Translations under genes and position numbers: made by a program
Notes under the pieces: generated by a model
Told to the model about the DNA's origin: nothing
Seen by the model: only the letters and a program-made list of their open reading frames with translations
The model's database searches: none
Shown: piece by piece, positions 15,235 through 23,496 of the stretch
How the letters are laid out: every line of letters begins with the position of its first letter
Position numbering within the stretch: position 1 is the first letter of the stretch
NCBI GenBank assembly: GCA_947628795.1
Contig: CANRBF010000005.1
Coordinates: forward strand, 104,697 to 168,696
Length of the DNA stretch: 64,000 bases
DNA from: an uncultured Monoglobus sp.
Lineage (GTDB): Bacteria; Bacillota; Clostridia; Monoglobales; Monoglobaceae
Direction of reading: 5' to 3'

Positions 15235-17673
15235 TTATCTTTTTATTTCAACGCAGCCGGCAAGCGGGATCAAGTCTTCGTAATCTTTTAAGGCAAATAT
15301 CCTGATCAGGTCACAATCACCGTTTTTCGCGGCGCCGCTTAATGATATGTTAAAATCTTCCGCGCCTCCGTCGGCGGTTATCATCTCGTCATCAAAATCA
15401 ACAAGGAACTCGATCCCGTCTATGATTTTATAAGCCGCGGCTATTATGTACGGCTCGACTTGAGTGTTCGTATTGTTTTCAAAATGCACGTTAAACATTC
15501 CGTTAACTTCATCGTCGGGAGCGGCTTTGAGAACATAATCGGGTTTGTCGCTTGGAGCCTCGCTCGGCTTTGGCGTGTCCGAAGGCTGAGGCTCGGCTGT
15601 AGAAACCGCGCTCGGCTCGGGCGTGTCCGAAGGCCGGGGCTCGGCTGTAGAAACCGCGCTCGGCTCGGGCGTGTCCGAAGGCCGGGGCTCGGCTGTCGAA
15701 GCGGCGCTCGGCTCGGGTGTGTCCGAAGGCTGAGGCTCGGCTGTCGAAGCGGCGCTCGGCTCGGGCGTGTCCGAAGGCTTGGGCTCCGCAGTCGGAACCG
15801 CGCTCGGCTCGGGCGAAGCGGAAGGATATTCGATCGGCGCGCCCGAAAGATCCGCGCCTATATTTTTTTCGCGGAACGCCGTGCCTTCGGCCGTTTTCAG
15901 GAAGTCGCCAAGGTTTATCGAACCGTCCTCGTTTCTCCAATATTTGTGGACATCGGCGCCGAGAAGCGGGGTCTCGACCGAGACGAATGTCGATTCCGAA
16001 ACAGTGTCCATCGTGTCCGAGGGCAGAACTTCGCCCAGCTTGTCGTTCCAGTTGGTTATCGGCGGAAAGTCCTCATAGTAGTAATACAGACCTTTGCTGT
16101 TGTTGTACACGACCGAGTTCTTTATAGTGCCCAAAAACTTGTCCGCCGCGATTTTTTGCGAGGTGTAAGACAGGCAGTTTTCGATCGTGTTGTTTGAATT
16201 TTCTTTGTCTCTGGCAAAGTCAAAATTGCTCTTGTTTGTGCCGCCTTTCAGCGAGTTGTTGAAAGAGGTGCAGTTATAGAGATATATAGGGCCGGGGTTT
16301 GAGTTGTCGGTAAAGCCGTGGTTTGCGTTTTCAAACGAAACGCAGTTGTACATGTAGTGGGTGACCGCGATCTTTTCGCCGCCCATCTTAAAGCCGTTGC
16401 CGTCGCTGTTGTCGGTGAAAGCGCCGTCGGTGGTCTGGCCGTTGCGGAACGACACGCAGTTGCGGAACACCAGAGTTCCGATGGGCCCGGTATCCGACTT
16501 GGTAAAGCAGTCCCAGCCGTCGTCGCAGTTGTTGTAGGCGATGCATCCGTCAAACACATTGCCGTTTCCGCAGGTCAGTTTGGCCGCAAAGCCGTCGGCG
16601 TTCTCGCCCGTGTCGGGGTCAAAGCTGTTGTAAGACGTGCAGTTCAGGATCAGATTATCGCTGGGCCAGTCGTCAAAGTTCGATTGGTCGGAGGAGCGGC
16701 GGCTGATCTGTATTCCGGTGTCGCGGTTTGCGTTGGCGCGGCACAGCTCGAGCGTGTTGTGCTTGCCTGTCACGTAAAATCCGTTGTCCGCGGCCATATA
16801 GACCTCGAGCCCTTTAATGTGCCAGTAGTCGCCGTCCATCTGCAGGCCTCGGGCGCTGCCGTTGCCGCCGTAGGGCTCATAGGAAAAGTCAAACACAGTG
16901 CCGTCGGGGCACTCGATGCGCTTTTCGGCGCCCTCCGCGCCGTTATTTCCGAACGGAATATAAAGACAGTCGTTAAACATATATTTGCCCTCGCAATATA
17001 TAACTCCGCCGGGCGCGATGTTGGCGATCGCCGACGCCACGCTCATGGGCTCATCCTTAGTACCCTTGCCGTTTGCGGGCGCCAGAGGCGCGGTGTATAT
17101 TTCGCTCAGCTGGTCGCCGACAACGGGCTTTAAATCCTCAAAATCAGGCTCGGGCTCCGGCAGGTCATAGGACAGCTTCAGATAATATATGTTGATTCCG
17201 CCGCCCTCGCTGACAAAGGCGTAGTCGCCCGCATCCTGCACGAAGAATTTGTAGTACGCCAAGCCGGGCTTGACTTCCTGCGACTCAATAACGTTGTTAT
17301 TGCTGTCGATGATCTTGCCGGTGCGGCTGTTTTTGCTGTTGGCCGAGCCGCAGTCGAGATAGAGCACCGCGGGGCCCTCGGTCGAGAAGCGCACGGCGCG
17401 GTTGGTGTAGCTGCCGGTCGCGCCGGTCTTGAGCCGCTTGGTGTACTTGATCTTTGTCACCGAGCCGGTCTTATTACTGCCGTCGATCATGACGGCCTCG
17501 CCGCCGTCGGTGGCGGGAATTATCGTGAAACCGCCCATCGGCGTTTCGGCGGTTATGTTGGCGGACGCCATATCCGACACGTTATATTCCGAGTCGGGCG
17601 GATACGCCGCTGCGGGCAGCGACGGAACGATCAACGCCATGCACAAAATTGATATTAAAAACAGACGTTTCAT
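15235..17673 (-). CDS. Secreted pectate lyase, polysaccharide lyase family 9, modular
   Basis: 812 residues. A signal peptide (1-23) predicts export. A beta-rich N-terminal module (about 35-175) could bind carbohydrate. The PL9 right-handed beta-helix (about 190-570) keeps the family's catalytic and calcium set at the expected spacing: D360, D384, D385, D388 and probably K429 (in NADGFAAK, NNCDDGWDC and GNGFKMGG). A Pro/Ser/Thr/Glu linker (about 608-700) has five near-copies of a 17-residue unit, SDTPEPSAxSTAEPxP-like. The last 100 residues form a beta module related to the C-terminus of the PL1 lyase at 57004-61497. It cleaves polygalacturonate by beta-elimination outside the cell. Minus-strand promoter at 17711-17739. 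Confidence 0.94.
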   Translation of the reverse strand: MKRLFLISILCMALIVPSLPAAAYPPDSEYNVSDMASANITAETPMGGFTIIPATDGGEAVMIDGSNKTGSVTKIKYTKRLKTGATGSYTNRAVRFSTEGPAVLYLDCGSANSKNSRTGKIIDSNNNVIESQEVKPGLAYYKFFVQDAGDYAFVSEGGGINIYYLKLSYDLPEPEPDFEDLKPVVGDQLSEIYTAPLAPANGKGTKDEPMSVASAIANIAPGGVIYCEGKYMFNDCLYIPFGNNGAEGAEKRIECPDGTVFDFSYEPYGGNGSARGLQMDGDYWHIKGLEVYMAADNGFYVTGKHNTLELCRANANRDTGIQISRRSSDQSNFDDWPSDNLILNCTSYNSFDPDTGENADGFAAKLTCGNGNVFDGCIAYNNCDDGWDCFTKSDTGPIGTLVFRNCVSFRNGQTTDGAFTDNSDGNGFKMGGEKIAVTHYMYNCVSFENANHGFTDNSNPGPIYLYNCTSFNNSLKGGTNKSNFDFARDKENSNNTIENCLSYTSQKIAADKFLGTIKNSVVYNNSKGLYYYYEDFPPITNWNDKLGEVLPSDTMDTVSESTFVSVETPLLGADVHKYWRNEDGSINLGDFLKTAEGTAFREKNIGADLSGAPIEYPSASPEPSAVPTAEPKPSDTPEPSAASTAEPQPSDTPEPSAASTAEPRPSDTPEPSAVSTAEPRPSDTPEPSAVSTAEPQPSDTPKPSEAPSDKPDYVLKAAPDDEVNGMFNVHFENNTNTQVEPYIIAAAYKIIDGIEFLVDFDDEMITADGGAEDFNISLSGAAKNGDCDLIRIFALKDYEDLIPLAGCVEIKR
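15565..15820 (-). repeat. In-frame 51-bp tandem repeats coding the PL9 linker
   Basis: About five copies of a 51-bp unit encoding 17 residues rich in Pro, Ser, Thr and Glu/Ala. Copies differ by a few bases (A/V, Q/R changes). Coding repeat, not a CRISPR array. Confidence 0.9.
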
Positions 17674-17710
17674 AAATACATCTCCTCGATATTATTTATT
17701 TCCATACTTA

Positions 17711-17739
17711 ATTATATCACCGCCGCGCCGTCCGCGCAA
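17711..17739 (-). promoter_or_regulatory. PL9 promoter
   Basis: Minus strand TTGCGC (17734-17739), 17 bp, TATAAT (17711-17716) with a TGA just before the -10 box; about 38 bp before the ATG. Confidence 0.75.
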
Positions 17740-17778
17740 GGCGCAGAACTGCAATAATTTCATGGGAGCAGATAAAGG

Positions 17779-18054
17779 TTAAAACAAGTCGCTGTGCGTT
17801 CCGGTACGCGTCAAAGTAAGCGTCAATATATCCTGTTCGATTTTATAGATCAACAGCCAATCGGAAGTTATATGACATTCCCGGTGTCCGACTTATTCGC
17901 CTTTTAAAGCGTGATCGCGATATTTTTGTGGCAGCGGAGTTTGATCTTGTAGCAGCATAACAACTTCTCTAAAGAGATTTTGGTCATAGCCGCGCTTAAC
18001 AACCGCAAGTTTATAATCTTTTTTAAATTTGTTTGAAAATCAGACTTTAAGCAT
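17779..18054 (-). pseudogene. Broken YafQ/RelE-family toxin (two in-frame stops)
   Basis: Read on the minus strand from ATG 18052-18054, the frame gives a full-length 91-codon YafQ-like mRNA interferase: MLKV-stop-FSNKFKKDYKLAVVKRGYD, then LPQKYRDHALKGE-stop-VGHREC, then HITSDWLLIYKIEQ, then LTLTRTGTHSDLF. A TGA replaces codon 5 and a TAA replaces codon 53, where relatives have Tyr (LKGEY). Everything else is conserved, including the catalytic-region His residues and the C-terminal THSDLF. The start overlaps the antitoxin stop by eight bases as in working pairs. Inactivation is recent, since no frameshift is present. Confidence 0.9.
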
Positions 18055-18313
18055 TTAAATCCCTCATTAACTCGTCGATATTGTCATAGACCTTACTGAG
18101 ATTTCTGTGATTGTTCACATCGTCGATCGCAGCGAGGGTTTCGGGGTTGGGCTTTTCGGCCGCAAGCTCAAAGGGGATCTTGCCGCGCATTACCGCCTGG
18201 CGGCAGAACACGCCGACAGCCGTGGAAAAACTCAGCCCGAGTATCGAGAACAATTCATCCGCCTGCTTTTTTAAGTCCTTGTCCATTCTGATCGTGACAT
18301 TTGTCGATGCCAT
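18047..18313 (-). CDS. DinJ/RelB-family antitoxin
   Basis: 88-residue ribbon-helix-helix antitoxin: strand STNVTIRMDKDLKKQADELF followed by GLSFSTAVGVFCRQAVMRGKIPFEL, the hallmark of DinJ/RelB proteins. The C-terminal part (about 60-88) would bind the toxin. The ATG at 18313 is preceded by AAAGGAG; three upstream codons in frame have no such site. The frame is intact although the partner toxin (17779-18054) carries two stop codons, so the gene is now an orphan antitoxin. It could still repress its promoter or counter a related toxin elsewhere. Confidence 0.9.
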   Translation of the reverse strand: MASTNVTIRMDKDLKKQADELFSILGLSFSTAVGVFCRQAVMRGKIPFELAAEKPNPETLAAIDDVNNHRNLSKVYDNIDELMRDLNA

Positions 18314-18344
18314 AAAAATCAACTCCTTTAAAATTAGTATTTAT

Positions 18345-18373
18345 ATTATAATACATATTATGCGCAATGTCAA
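18345..18373 (-). promoter_or_regulatory. Promoter of the DinJ antitoxin
   Basis: Minus strand TTGACA (18368-18373), 17 bp, TATAAT (18345-18350), a consensus promoter about 30 bp before the start. Confidence 0.9.
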
Positions 18374-18445
18374 TAGCTTGCAAATAAAATCAGCGCTTTT
18401 GCGAGGCGCTTTTGTGGTTAAAGCGGCTTGGCGCGCGCCACATTT

Positions 18446-18474
18446 AATAAAAAACCGATCCCCGAAGGGACCGG
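18446..18474 (-). terminator. Terminator of hpf
   Basis: Minus strand CCGGTCCC-TTCG-GGGATCGG followed by TTTTTTATT; eight base pairs including one G-U, with a stable TTCG loop. Confidence 0.92.
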
Positions 18475-18488
18475 CTGAATATTTTTGT

Positions 18489-19028
18489 TTATTCGTCAAG
18501 CTCGATTAAGGCGTAGTTTCCGTCCTTTCTCTTGTAGACGATGTTGGGCGTCATTGTGTCGGGATTATTAAAGATAAAGAACGAGTGGCCCAGCATGTTC
18601 ATCTGGAGGATGGCCTCCTCGGGCATCATCGGCTTGGCGGAGATCCTCTTTGTTTTGATGATCTTGAACTCGGTCTCCTCCTCGACCGGCTCGGGTTTGG
18701 GCGTTATAGCCACATACTCGTCGAATCCGCCGCCGCGGAGACGCTTTGAGAGTTTGGTCTTGTTCTTTCTGATCTGTCTGTCGATGGCGCTGAGACAGTC
18801 GTCAACCGCTGTCAGCAGGTCGCGGTCCTTGTCCTCGGCGCGGATAATGAATCCCTTATAGCGGAAGGTGATCTCAACGATTATGTCGTCCTTAAACTCC
18901 GAAACTATGATCTTGCACTCGTTGGAGTTATCGTCAAAAAACTTGTCCAACCTCTTAACCTTCGAGAGGATCTTGTCTTTGCTGGTATCCGACAAACTGA
19001 ATTTCTTTGTAATAATGTTGTAAGTCAT
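18489..19028 (-). CDS. hpf: Ribosome hibernation promoting factor, long form
   Basis: Binds the 30S subunit in stationary phase and pairs ribosomes into inactive 100S dimers. 179 residues: the N-terminal S30AE/RaiA-like domain (1-100; FRYKGFIIRAEDKDRDLLTA) and a C-terminal dimerisation domain (about 120-179; KPMMPEEAILQMNMLGHSFF, then YKRKDGNYALIE), joined by a charged linker. This two-domain layout is the long HPF of Firmicutes. GGAGG precedes the ATG. It is monocistronic with its own terminator. Confidence 0.96.
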   Translation of the reverse strand: MTYNIITKKFSLSDTSKDKILSKVKRLDKFFDDNSNECKIIVSEFKDDIIVEITFRYKGFIIRAEDKDRDLLTAVDDCLSAIDRQIRKNKTKLSKRLRGGGFDEYVAITPKPEPVEEETEFKIIKTKRISAKPMMPEEAILQMNMLGHSFFIFNNPDTMTPNIVYKRKDGNYALIELDE

Positions 19029-19172
19029 GATAATACCTCCGGTCTGTTGTATAATTTAACTAATAAACTTTTTTTGCAAGCTTTTGTTATGTTCATATTA
19101 TATAATATTTTTCCGCAAATAGCAATAGTAAATTATAAAATTTTTGAAAATTTTTAAATATTTGGTTTTTTG

Positions 19173-19201
19173 TTGCATGAGACGCGGCGTTATGATATAA
19201 T
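19173..19201 (+). promoter_or_regulatory. Plus-strand promoter facing into a minus-strand gene (possible antisense)
   Basis: TTGCAT (19173-19178), 17 bp, TATAAT (19196-19201) directed into the 3' end of the DUF4830 gene, which lies on the other strand. The -10 context GCGTTATGATATAAT also occurs in the promoter at 35581-35608. No plus-strand gene starts within 570 bp. Confidence 0.5.
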
Positions 19202-19216
19202 ATTTTTAATAATGCT

Positions 19217-19663
19217 TTATTGAGCCGCGGTCATGAGCGAAACGTCGGAGATAGGCGCGGTGCTTCCGCCGGGGGAGATGTCGGAAATGTCGGCTGCGAT
19301 TATGTCGGACTTGTACACAAAGATATCGGCGCGTATTCTGCCTTTTTCCGATCCGCTGTGATTGAGCACATTATACGAGTAGCGGGTGACGGTTTTGCCG
19401 CGGTAATCGGTGAGCGAGCTGCCGCCGACCGCCGAGATCTCCGCGTGTATCAGATACACGCCGCCCATATCCTCGGGCACCGTCATGTGTGATATGTCCG
19501 CGGGCGCTTCATCCACGCGCCAGCCGAACGACTCAATAAACTCGATGTTGCGGCGGTTCTCGGCGCCGTCCACCGAAAACAGCGCGAATATCACCGCGAT
19601 CAAAGCCGCTGCGGCAGCGATGAATATCAGCTTATACTTATACTTTTTGAGAAATTTTTTCAT
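19217..19663 (-). CDS. DUF4830-type membrane-anchored protein
   Basis: 148 residues. Lys-rich N-terminus, one transmembrane segment (about 11-29) and an external part that begins NIEFIESFGWRVDEAPADIS, the recognisable opening of DUF4830 proteins of Clostridia; the beta-rich middle has TRYSYNVLNHSG. Function of the family is unknown. Start: ATG 19663 has AAGGAG eight bases upstream; a GTG nine bases earlier overlaps that site. It stands alone between hpf and rsuA (opposite strand). Confidence 0.75.
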   Translation of the reverse strand: MKKFLKKYKYKLIFIAAAAALIAVIFALFSVDGAENRRNIEFIESFGWRVDEAPADISHMTVPEDMGGVYLIHAEISAVGGSSLTDYRGKTVTRYSYNVLNHSGSEKGRIRADIFVYKSDIIAADISDISPGGSTAPISDVSLMTAAQ

Positions 19664-19776
19664 GAGCCGCACTCCTTTGCATACGGCCGCGGATCGCTCG
19701 GCGCCGTATATTAATTAGTATATTGAATTTTCGGCAAAATTATGATAAGAGTAAGCGTATATAAAAAGGATATAAA

Positions 19777-20478
19777 ATGAGACTTGACAAATATTTAGCG
19801 TCTCTGGGGCTCGGTTCCCGAAAGGACGTCAAGAAAATGATAAGGGGCGGCAGGGTCCGCGTCGATGGCAGAGAAAAAATTTCTCCCGAAACGGCAGTCG
19901 ACCCGAAGCGCGACAAAATATACGCCGACGGAGCGCTCACGGTCTACCGCGAATTCGTGTATATAATGCTCAACAAGCCAAAGGGCTGCGTGTCCGCCGC
20001 TCGGGACAAAAAATATCCTACGGTCCTGGATTTTGTGCCCGAGGGATTTAGGCATATGAGTTTGTTCCCCGCGGGGCGGCTTGATATCGACACCGAAGGA
20101 TTGTGCCTTATAACCAACGACGGCGCTCTGGCGCACAGGATACTCAGCCCTAAGAGCCATGTTCCCAAGACGTATATTGCCGAGCTTGACCGCGCGGTGA
20201 CGGAGTCGGATATTGCGGCGTTTGAGCGCGGCGTGACCCTTGACGACGGGTATGTCTGCAAGTCCGCGAAGCTTGAGACGATCGGCGGTCTGTCCGCGCG
20301 CGTCGTCATATACGAGGGCAAGTTTCATCAGGTGAAGCGTATGTTCGCGGCGGTCGGCAAAAACGTGAAAAATCTCAAGCGGGTCAAGATGGGCGGTCTC
20401 AGCCTCGATGAGAATCTAAGCCCCGGCGAGGCGCGCGAGCTTACCGAGAGCGAGCTGCGGTCGCTTGAGAACAATTAA
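19777..20478 (+). CDS. rsuA: Pseudouridine synthase of the RsuA/RluB/E/F group
   Basis: Isomerises a specific uridine in rRNA, for RsuA U516 of 16S rRNA. 233 residues: an S4 RNA-binding domain at the N-terminus (1-60; RLDKYLASLGLGSRKDVKKM) and the catalytic domain with GRLDIDTEGL, where D103 is the nucleophile. The EGKFHQVKRMF motif near the end is also typical. Choice of RsuA rather than RluB rests on its short length and is not certain. First gene of a run with a B6-vitamer kinase, yifB and trmL, spaced 14-26 bp. Confidence 0.9.
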   Translation: MRLDKYLASLGLGSRKDVKKMIRGGRVRVDGREKISPETAVDPKRDKIYADGALTVYREFVYIMLNKPKGCVSAARDKKYPTVLDFVPEGFRHMSLFPAGRLDIDTEGLCLITNDGALAHRILSPKSHVPKTYIAELDRAVTESDIAAFERGVTLDDGYVCKSAKLETIGGLSARVVIYEGKFHQVKRMFAAVGKNVKNLKRVKMGGLSLDENLSPGEARELTESELRSLENN

Positions 20479-20496
20479 GATTGGAGATATAATATA

Positions 20497-21396
20497 ATGC
20501 AAAACAAGATACACAACGCGATACCGCGGGTCTGCGCGGTGCATGACCTGTCGGGCTTCGGCAAGGTCTCTCTGACCGAGGTCATCCCGATCATATCGGC
20601 GATGGGGATCGAGGTCTGTCCGCTGCCGACGGCGGTGCTGTCGACCCACACATACGAGTTCAAGGATTACACCTTCTGTGACCTGACAGGACAGATGCGC
20701 GGCATAATAGACCACTGGAACAAGCTCGGACTCAAGTTTGACGCGGTATACAGCGGATATATGGGCAGCCCCGAGCAGCTTGGCATACTTATGGACTTTA
20801 TGAAAGAGGCCAAAGCCTACGGCGCGCTGACCGTGGTCGATCCCGTCATGGGCGACAGCGAGCTTGTGAACAACGGATTTTATTCCGAGAGCGTGGCGGC
20901 GCTGCTTGACGGCATGAAGGAGCTGTGCGGCGCGGTGGACGTGGTAACGCCCAACGTCACGGAGGCATGCCTGCTGATAGACGAAAAATATCCCGGCAGA
21001 CCGGTCAACAACGCCATGATAAAGCATTACCTGAAAAAGCTGTCGGAGCTTGGCGCCAAGCATGTCGCGATAACAAGCGTGATGGATTCCGAGAACTCGA
21101 TGTGCGTGGCGGTGTACGACGGCGACACGGGCAAGTGCTACAAGGTGGACTGCGGATATGTGAACCGATTGTTTCACGGCACGGGCGACGTGTACACCTC
21201 GGTGCTGACCGGTGCTCTGCTCAAGGGCGAGAGCATAATCGAGGCGGCGAATATAGCCGCGGGTTTTGTGTACAAGGCGATACAGGCCACGATCCGCCAC
21301 CCGGAGATCAAGATCCGCGAGGGCGTGCTGTTCGAGCCCGTATTGGCGAGCTATTTCAATAAAACCGAGTACGACAAGAGATACGTTGAAATATAG
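20497..21396 (+). CDS. Pyridoxamine/pyridoxal kinase (PdxY/PdxK type)
   Basis: ATP-dependent phosphorylation of B6 vitamers in the salvage route. 299 residues, ribokinase-like fold: HDLSGFGKVSLTEVIPIISA at the N-terminus, VVDPVMGDSE (about 109-118), TPNVTEACLL (about 150-159) and the anion-hole motif GTGD (about 228-231) with the catalytic Asp. The pattern fits the PfkB-family pyridoxamine kinases of Clostridia better than ThiD. It starts 18 bp after rsuA and yifB follows 14 bp later. Substrate preference among pyridoxal, pyridoxamine and pyridoxine is not visible. Confidence 0.88.
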   Translation: MQNKIHNAIPRVCAVHDLSGFGKVSLTEVIPIISAMGIEVCPLPTAVLSTHTYEFKDYTFCDLTGQMRGIIDHWNKLGLKFDAVYSGYMGSPEQLGILMDFMKEAKAYGALTVVDPVMGDSELVNNGFYSESVAALLDGMKELCGAVDVVTPNVTEACLLIDEKYPGRPVNNAMIKHYLKKLSELGAKHVAITSVMDSENSMCVAVYDGDTGKCYKVDCGYVNRLFHGTGDVYTSVLTGALLKGESIIEAANIAAGFVYKAIQATIRHPEIKIREGVLFEPVLASYFNKTEYDKRYVEI

Positions 21397-21410
21397 AGGA
21401 CGGTGAAAAC

Positions 21411-22943
21411 ATGATTACAAAAATCAACAGCTGCGGCCTCAGGGGCATGGACGGCTACATAATCAGCGTCGAGACAAGCGTTAGCGGCGGATTTCCCGCA
21501 TGGGAGATCGTCGGTCTGCCCGACGCGCCCGTGCGCGAGTCCAAGGAGCGCATCAGAAGCGCGATGAACACCGCAGGCTACGTGGTGCCGGGCAAGCGTA
21601 TTGTGATAAATCTGGCTCCCGCCGACGTCAAAAAAGAGGGAGCCTGCCTTGACCTTCCCATAACGGTGGGGCTGCTGACCGCGTCTGAGCAGGTTTTCTG
21701 CGGAAATCTTTCAAAGGCGATGTTTTTGGGTGAGCTCTCGCTTGACGGTGCGGTGCGCGGAGTGGACGGCGTGCTGCCTATGGTGATAAAGGCGTATCAG
21801 TCCGGCATGACCGAGGTGTACGTGCCCGAGGCAAACGCCGAGGAGGCGGCGGTCGTTGAGGGCGTCACCGTTTACGGCGTGAGAACGCTCAAACAGCTGG
21901 CGGATCACCTGACGGGCCGCGCTCGCATCAAGCCCACGACGATAGACATAAAAGAGATTTTCGGCAGGGCGTCGGTACACCCTTATGATTTTTCCGAAGT
22001 CAAGGGTCAGGAGAACGTGAAGCGCGCCATGGAGGTGGCCGCGGCAGGCGGACATAATATTCTGCTTATCGGCCCTCCCGGTTCCGGAAAAACCATGCTT
22101 GCCCAGAGGCTTCCCACGATACTGCCCGACCTGACGTTTGACGAGGCGCTTGAGGCGACAAAAATACACAGCATAGCGGGCATGATGCCCAAAGGCGCGC
22201 CCATGATACTGACGCGCCCGTTCCGCAGTCCGCACCACACGGTTTCGGCGGTGGCTCTGTCGGGCGGCGGCAGCAATCCCAAGCCCGGCGAGATCAGCCT
22301 GTCCCACAACGGAGTGCTGTTTCTGGACGAGCTGCCCGAGTTCCGCAAGGACGCACTTGAGGTAATGCGCCAGCCGCTTGAGGACGGCGTTGTTACGATA
22401 ACCAGGGTACAGGGCTCGTTCTCGTATCCCTGCAACATCATGCTGGTGGCGTCCATGAACCCGTGCCCCTGCGGCTATCACGGCGACAGGAAGCACGACT
22501 GCACCTGCACGCCCAAAAAGATACAGCATTATCTGAGCAAGATAAGCGGTCCGCTGCTCGACAGGATCGACCTGCATATCGAGGTCCCCGCCGTTGAGTA
22601 CGACGATCTGGACAGCAGGGAAAAGCCCGAATCTTCGGCTTCCATAAAAGAGAGAGTGAACCGTGCGAGGCAGATACAGACAGAGCGGTTCAGAGGCAGC
22701 GGGATATACTCAAACAGCGGCCTGACGCCCGCGATGTGCGAAAAATACTGCGTGCTGAGCCGCGAGGCGAATTCGATGCTCAGAGCCGCGTTTGAAAGCA
22801 TGGGCATGAGCGGCAGAGCTTACAACAGGGTGCTCAAGGTGGCGCGCACCATAGCGGATCTTGGCGGCAGCGAGAGGATCGAGGCGGAGCACATAGCCGA
22901 GGCGATCCAGTACCGCTCTCTTGACCGCAAATTCTGGGCATAA
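21411..22943 (+). CDS. YifB/ComM-family Mg-chelatase-like AAA+ ATPase
   Basis: 510 residues. An N-terminal Lon-substrate-like domain (about 1-170; SVETSVSGGFPAWEIVGLPD, then APADVKKEGACLDLPI), then an AAA+ module with Walker A GPPGSGKT (221-228), Walker B LFLDELPEF (about 303-311), a CPCGYHGD zinc-like loop and a C-terminal Mg-chelatase lid. ComM in naturally competent bacteria is a helicase for branch migration during recombination; in Clostridia the role is not established. Cytoplasmic. It is followed 25 bp later by trmL. Confidence 0.93.
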   Translation: MITKINSCGLRGMDGYIISVETSVSGGFPAWEIVGLPDAPVRESKERIRSAMNTAGYVVPGKRIVINLAPADVKKEGACLDLPITVGLLTASEQVFCGNLSKAMFLGELSLDGAVRGVDGVLPMVIKAYQSGMTEVYVPEANAEEAAVVEGVTVYGVRTLKQLADHLTGRARIKPTTIDIKEIFGRASVHPYDFSEVKGQENVKRAMEVAAAGGHNILLIGPPGSGKTMLAQRLPTILPDLTFDEALEATKIHSIAGMMPKGAPMILTRPFRSPHHTVSAVALSGGGSNPKPGEISLSHNGVLFLDELPEFRKDALEVMRQPLEDGVVTITRVQGSFSYPCNIMLVASMNPCPCGYHGDRKHDCTCTPKKIQHYLSKISGPLLDRIDLHIEVPAVEYDDLDSREKPESSASIKERVNRARQIQTERFRGSGIYSNSGLTPAMCEKYCVLSREANSMLRAAFESMGMSGRAYNRVLKVARTIADLGGSERIEAEHIAEAIQYRSLDRKFWA

Positions 22944-22968
22944 TTAATATAAAACGGAGATGTGAGAT

Positions 22969-23496
22969 TTGAAACTTCATATAGTCTTGGTGGAGCCGGA
23001 GATCCCCTCAAACACCGGCAATATCTCAAGGACCTGCAGCGTTATCGGAGCGGCGCTCCATCTGGTGCATCCGCTGGGGTTCGACATAAGCGAAAAACGC
23101 GTGCGCCGCGCCGGACTGGACTATTGGTCCGAGCTTGAGCTTTACGAGCACGGCTCGTTCGGCGAGGTGCTTGAAAAATACCCCGGCGGCAGCTTTTACT
23201 ACTGCACCACAAAAGGCAAATTGACTTATTCGGACGTCAACTACAAGGCGGAGACCGACAAAGGCAGAGAGATATTTCTGGTTTTCGGCAAGGAGACAAA
23301 GGGTCTGCCCGAGCCGCTTTTAAAAGAGCATTACGACAGATGCATCAGGATACCGATGCTCGGCGACATGCGATCACTGAATTTGTCAAACGCGGCCGCG
23401 ATAATCGCCTACGAGGTTCTGCGTCAACATGATTTCGCGGGTATGCGGACCGAGGGTGAGCTGAGCGGCTCGACGTCCTGCGGGACGGGCGGATGA
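22969..23496 (+). CDS. trmL: tRNA (cytidine/uridine(34)-2'-O)-methyltransferase
   Basis: SPOUT-class methyltransferase that 2'-O-methylates the wobble base of certain leucine tRNAs. 175 residues: LHIVLVEPEIPSNTGNISRT at the start, FGKETKGLPEPLL and IPMLGDMRSLNLSNAAAI forming the SAM-binding knot. TTG start at 22969; no ATG is available before the conserved N-terminus. The last dozen residues (STSCGTGG) are unlike relatives and come from an adjoining repeat, whose GGGCGGATGATATCCGCCC hairpin supplies the TGA stop. Confidence 0.92.
   Translation: MKLHIVLVEPEIPSNTGNISRTCSVIGAALHLVHPLGFDISEKRVRRAGLDYWSELELYEHGSFGEVLEKYPGGSFYYCTTKGKLTYSDVNYKAETDKGREIFLVFGKETKGLPEPLLKEHYDRCIRIPMLGDMRSLNLSNAAAIIAYEVLRQHDFAGMRTEGELSGSTSCGTGG

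Noticed and set aside
15565..15820. Possible CRISPR-like array of 51-bp units
   Set aside because: The units are contiguous, in frame, without spacers, and code for the PL9 linker. The same applies to 60930-61220 in PL1.
17779..18054. Recoded toxin gene (TGA read as Trp or selenocysteine)
   Set aside because: A TAA also interrupts the frame at codon 53, TGA is used as a normal stop by many genes here, and relatives have no Trp or Cys at codon 5.
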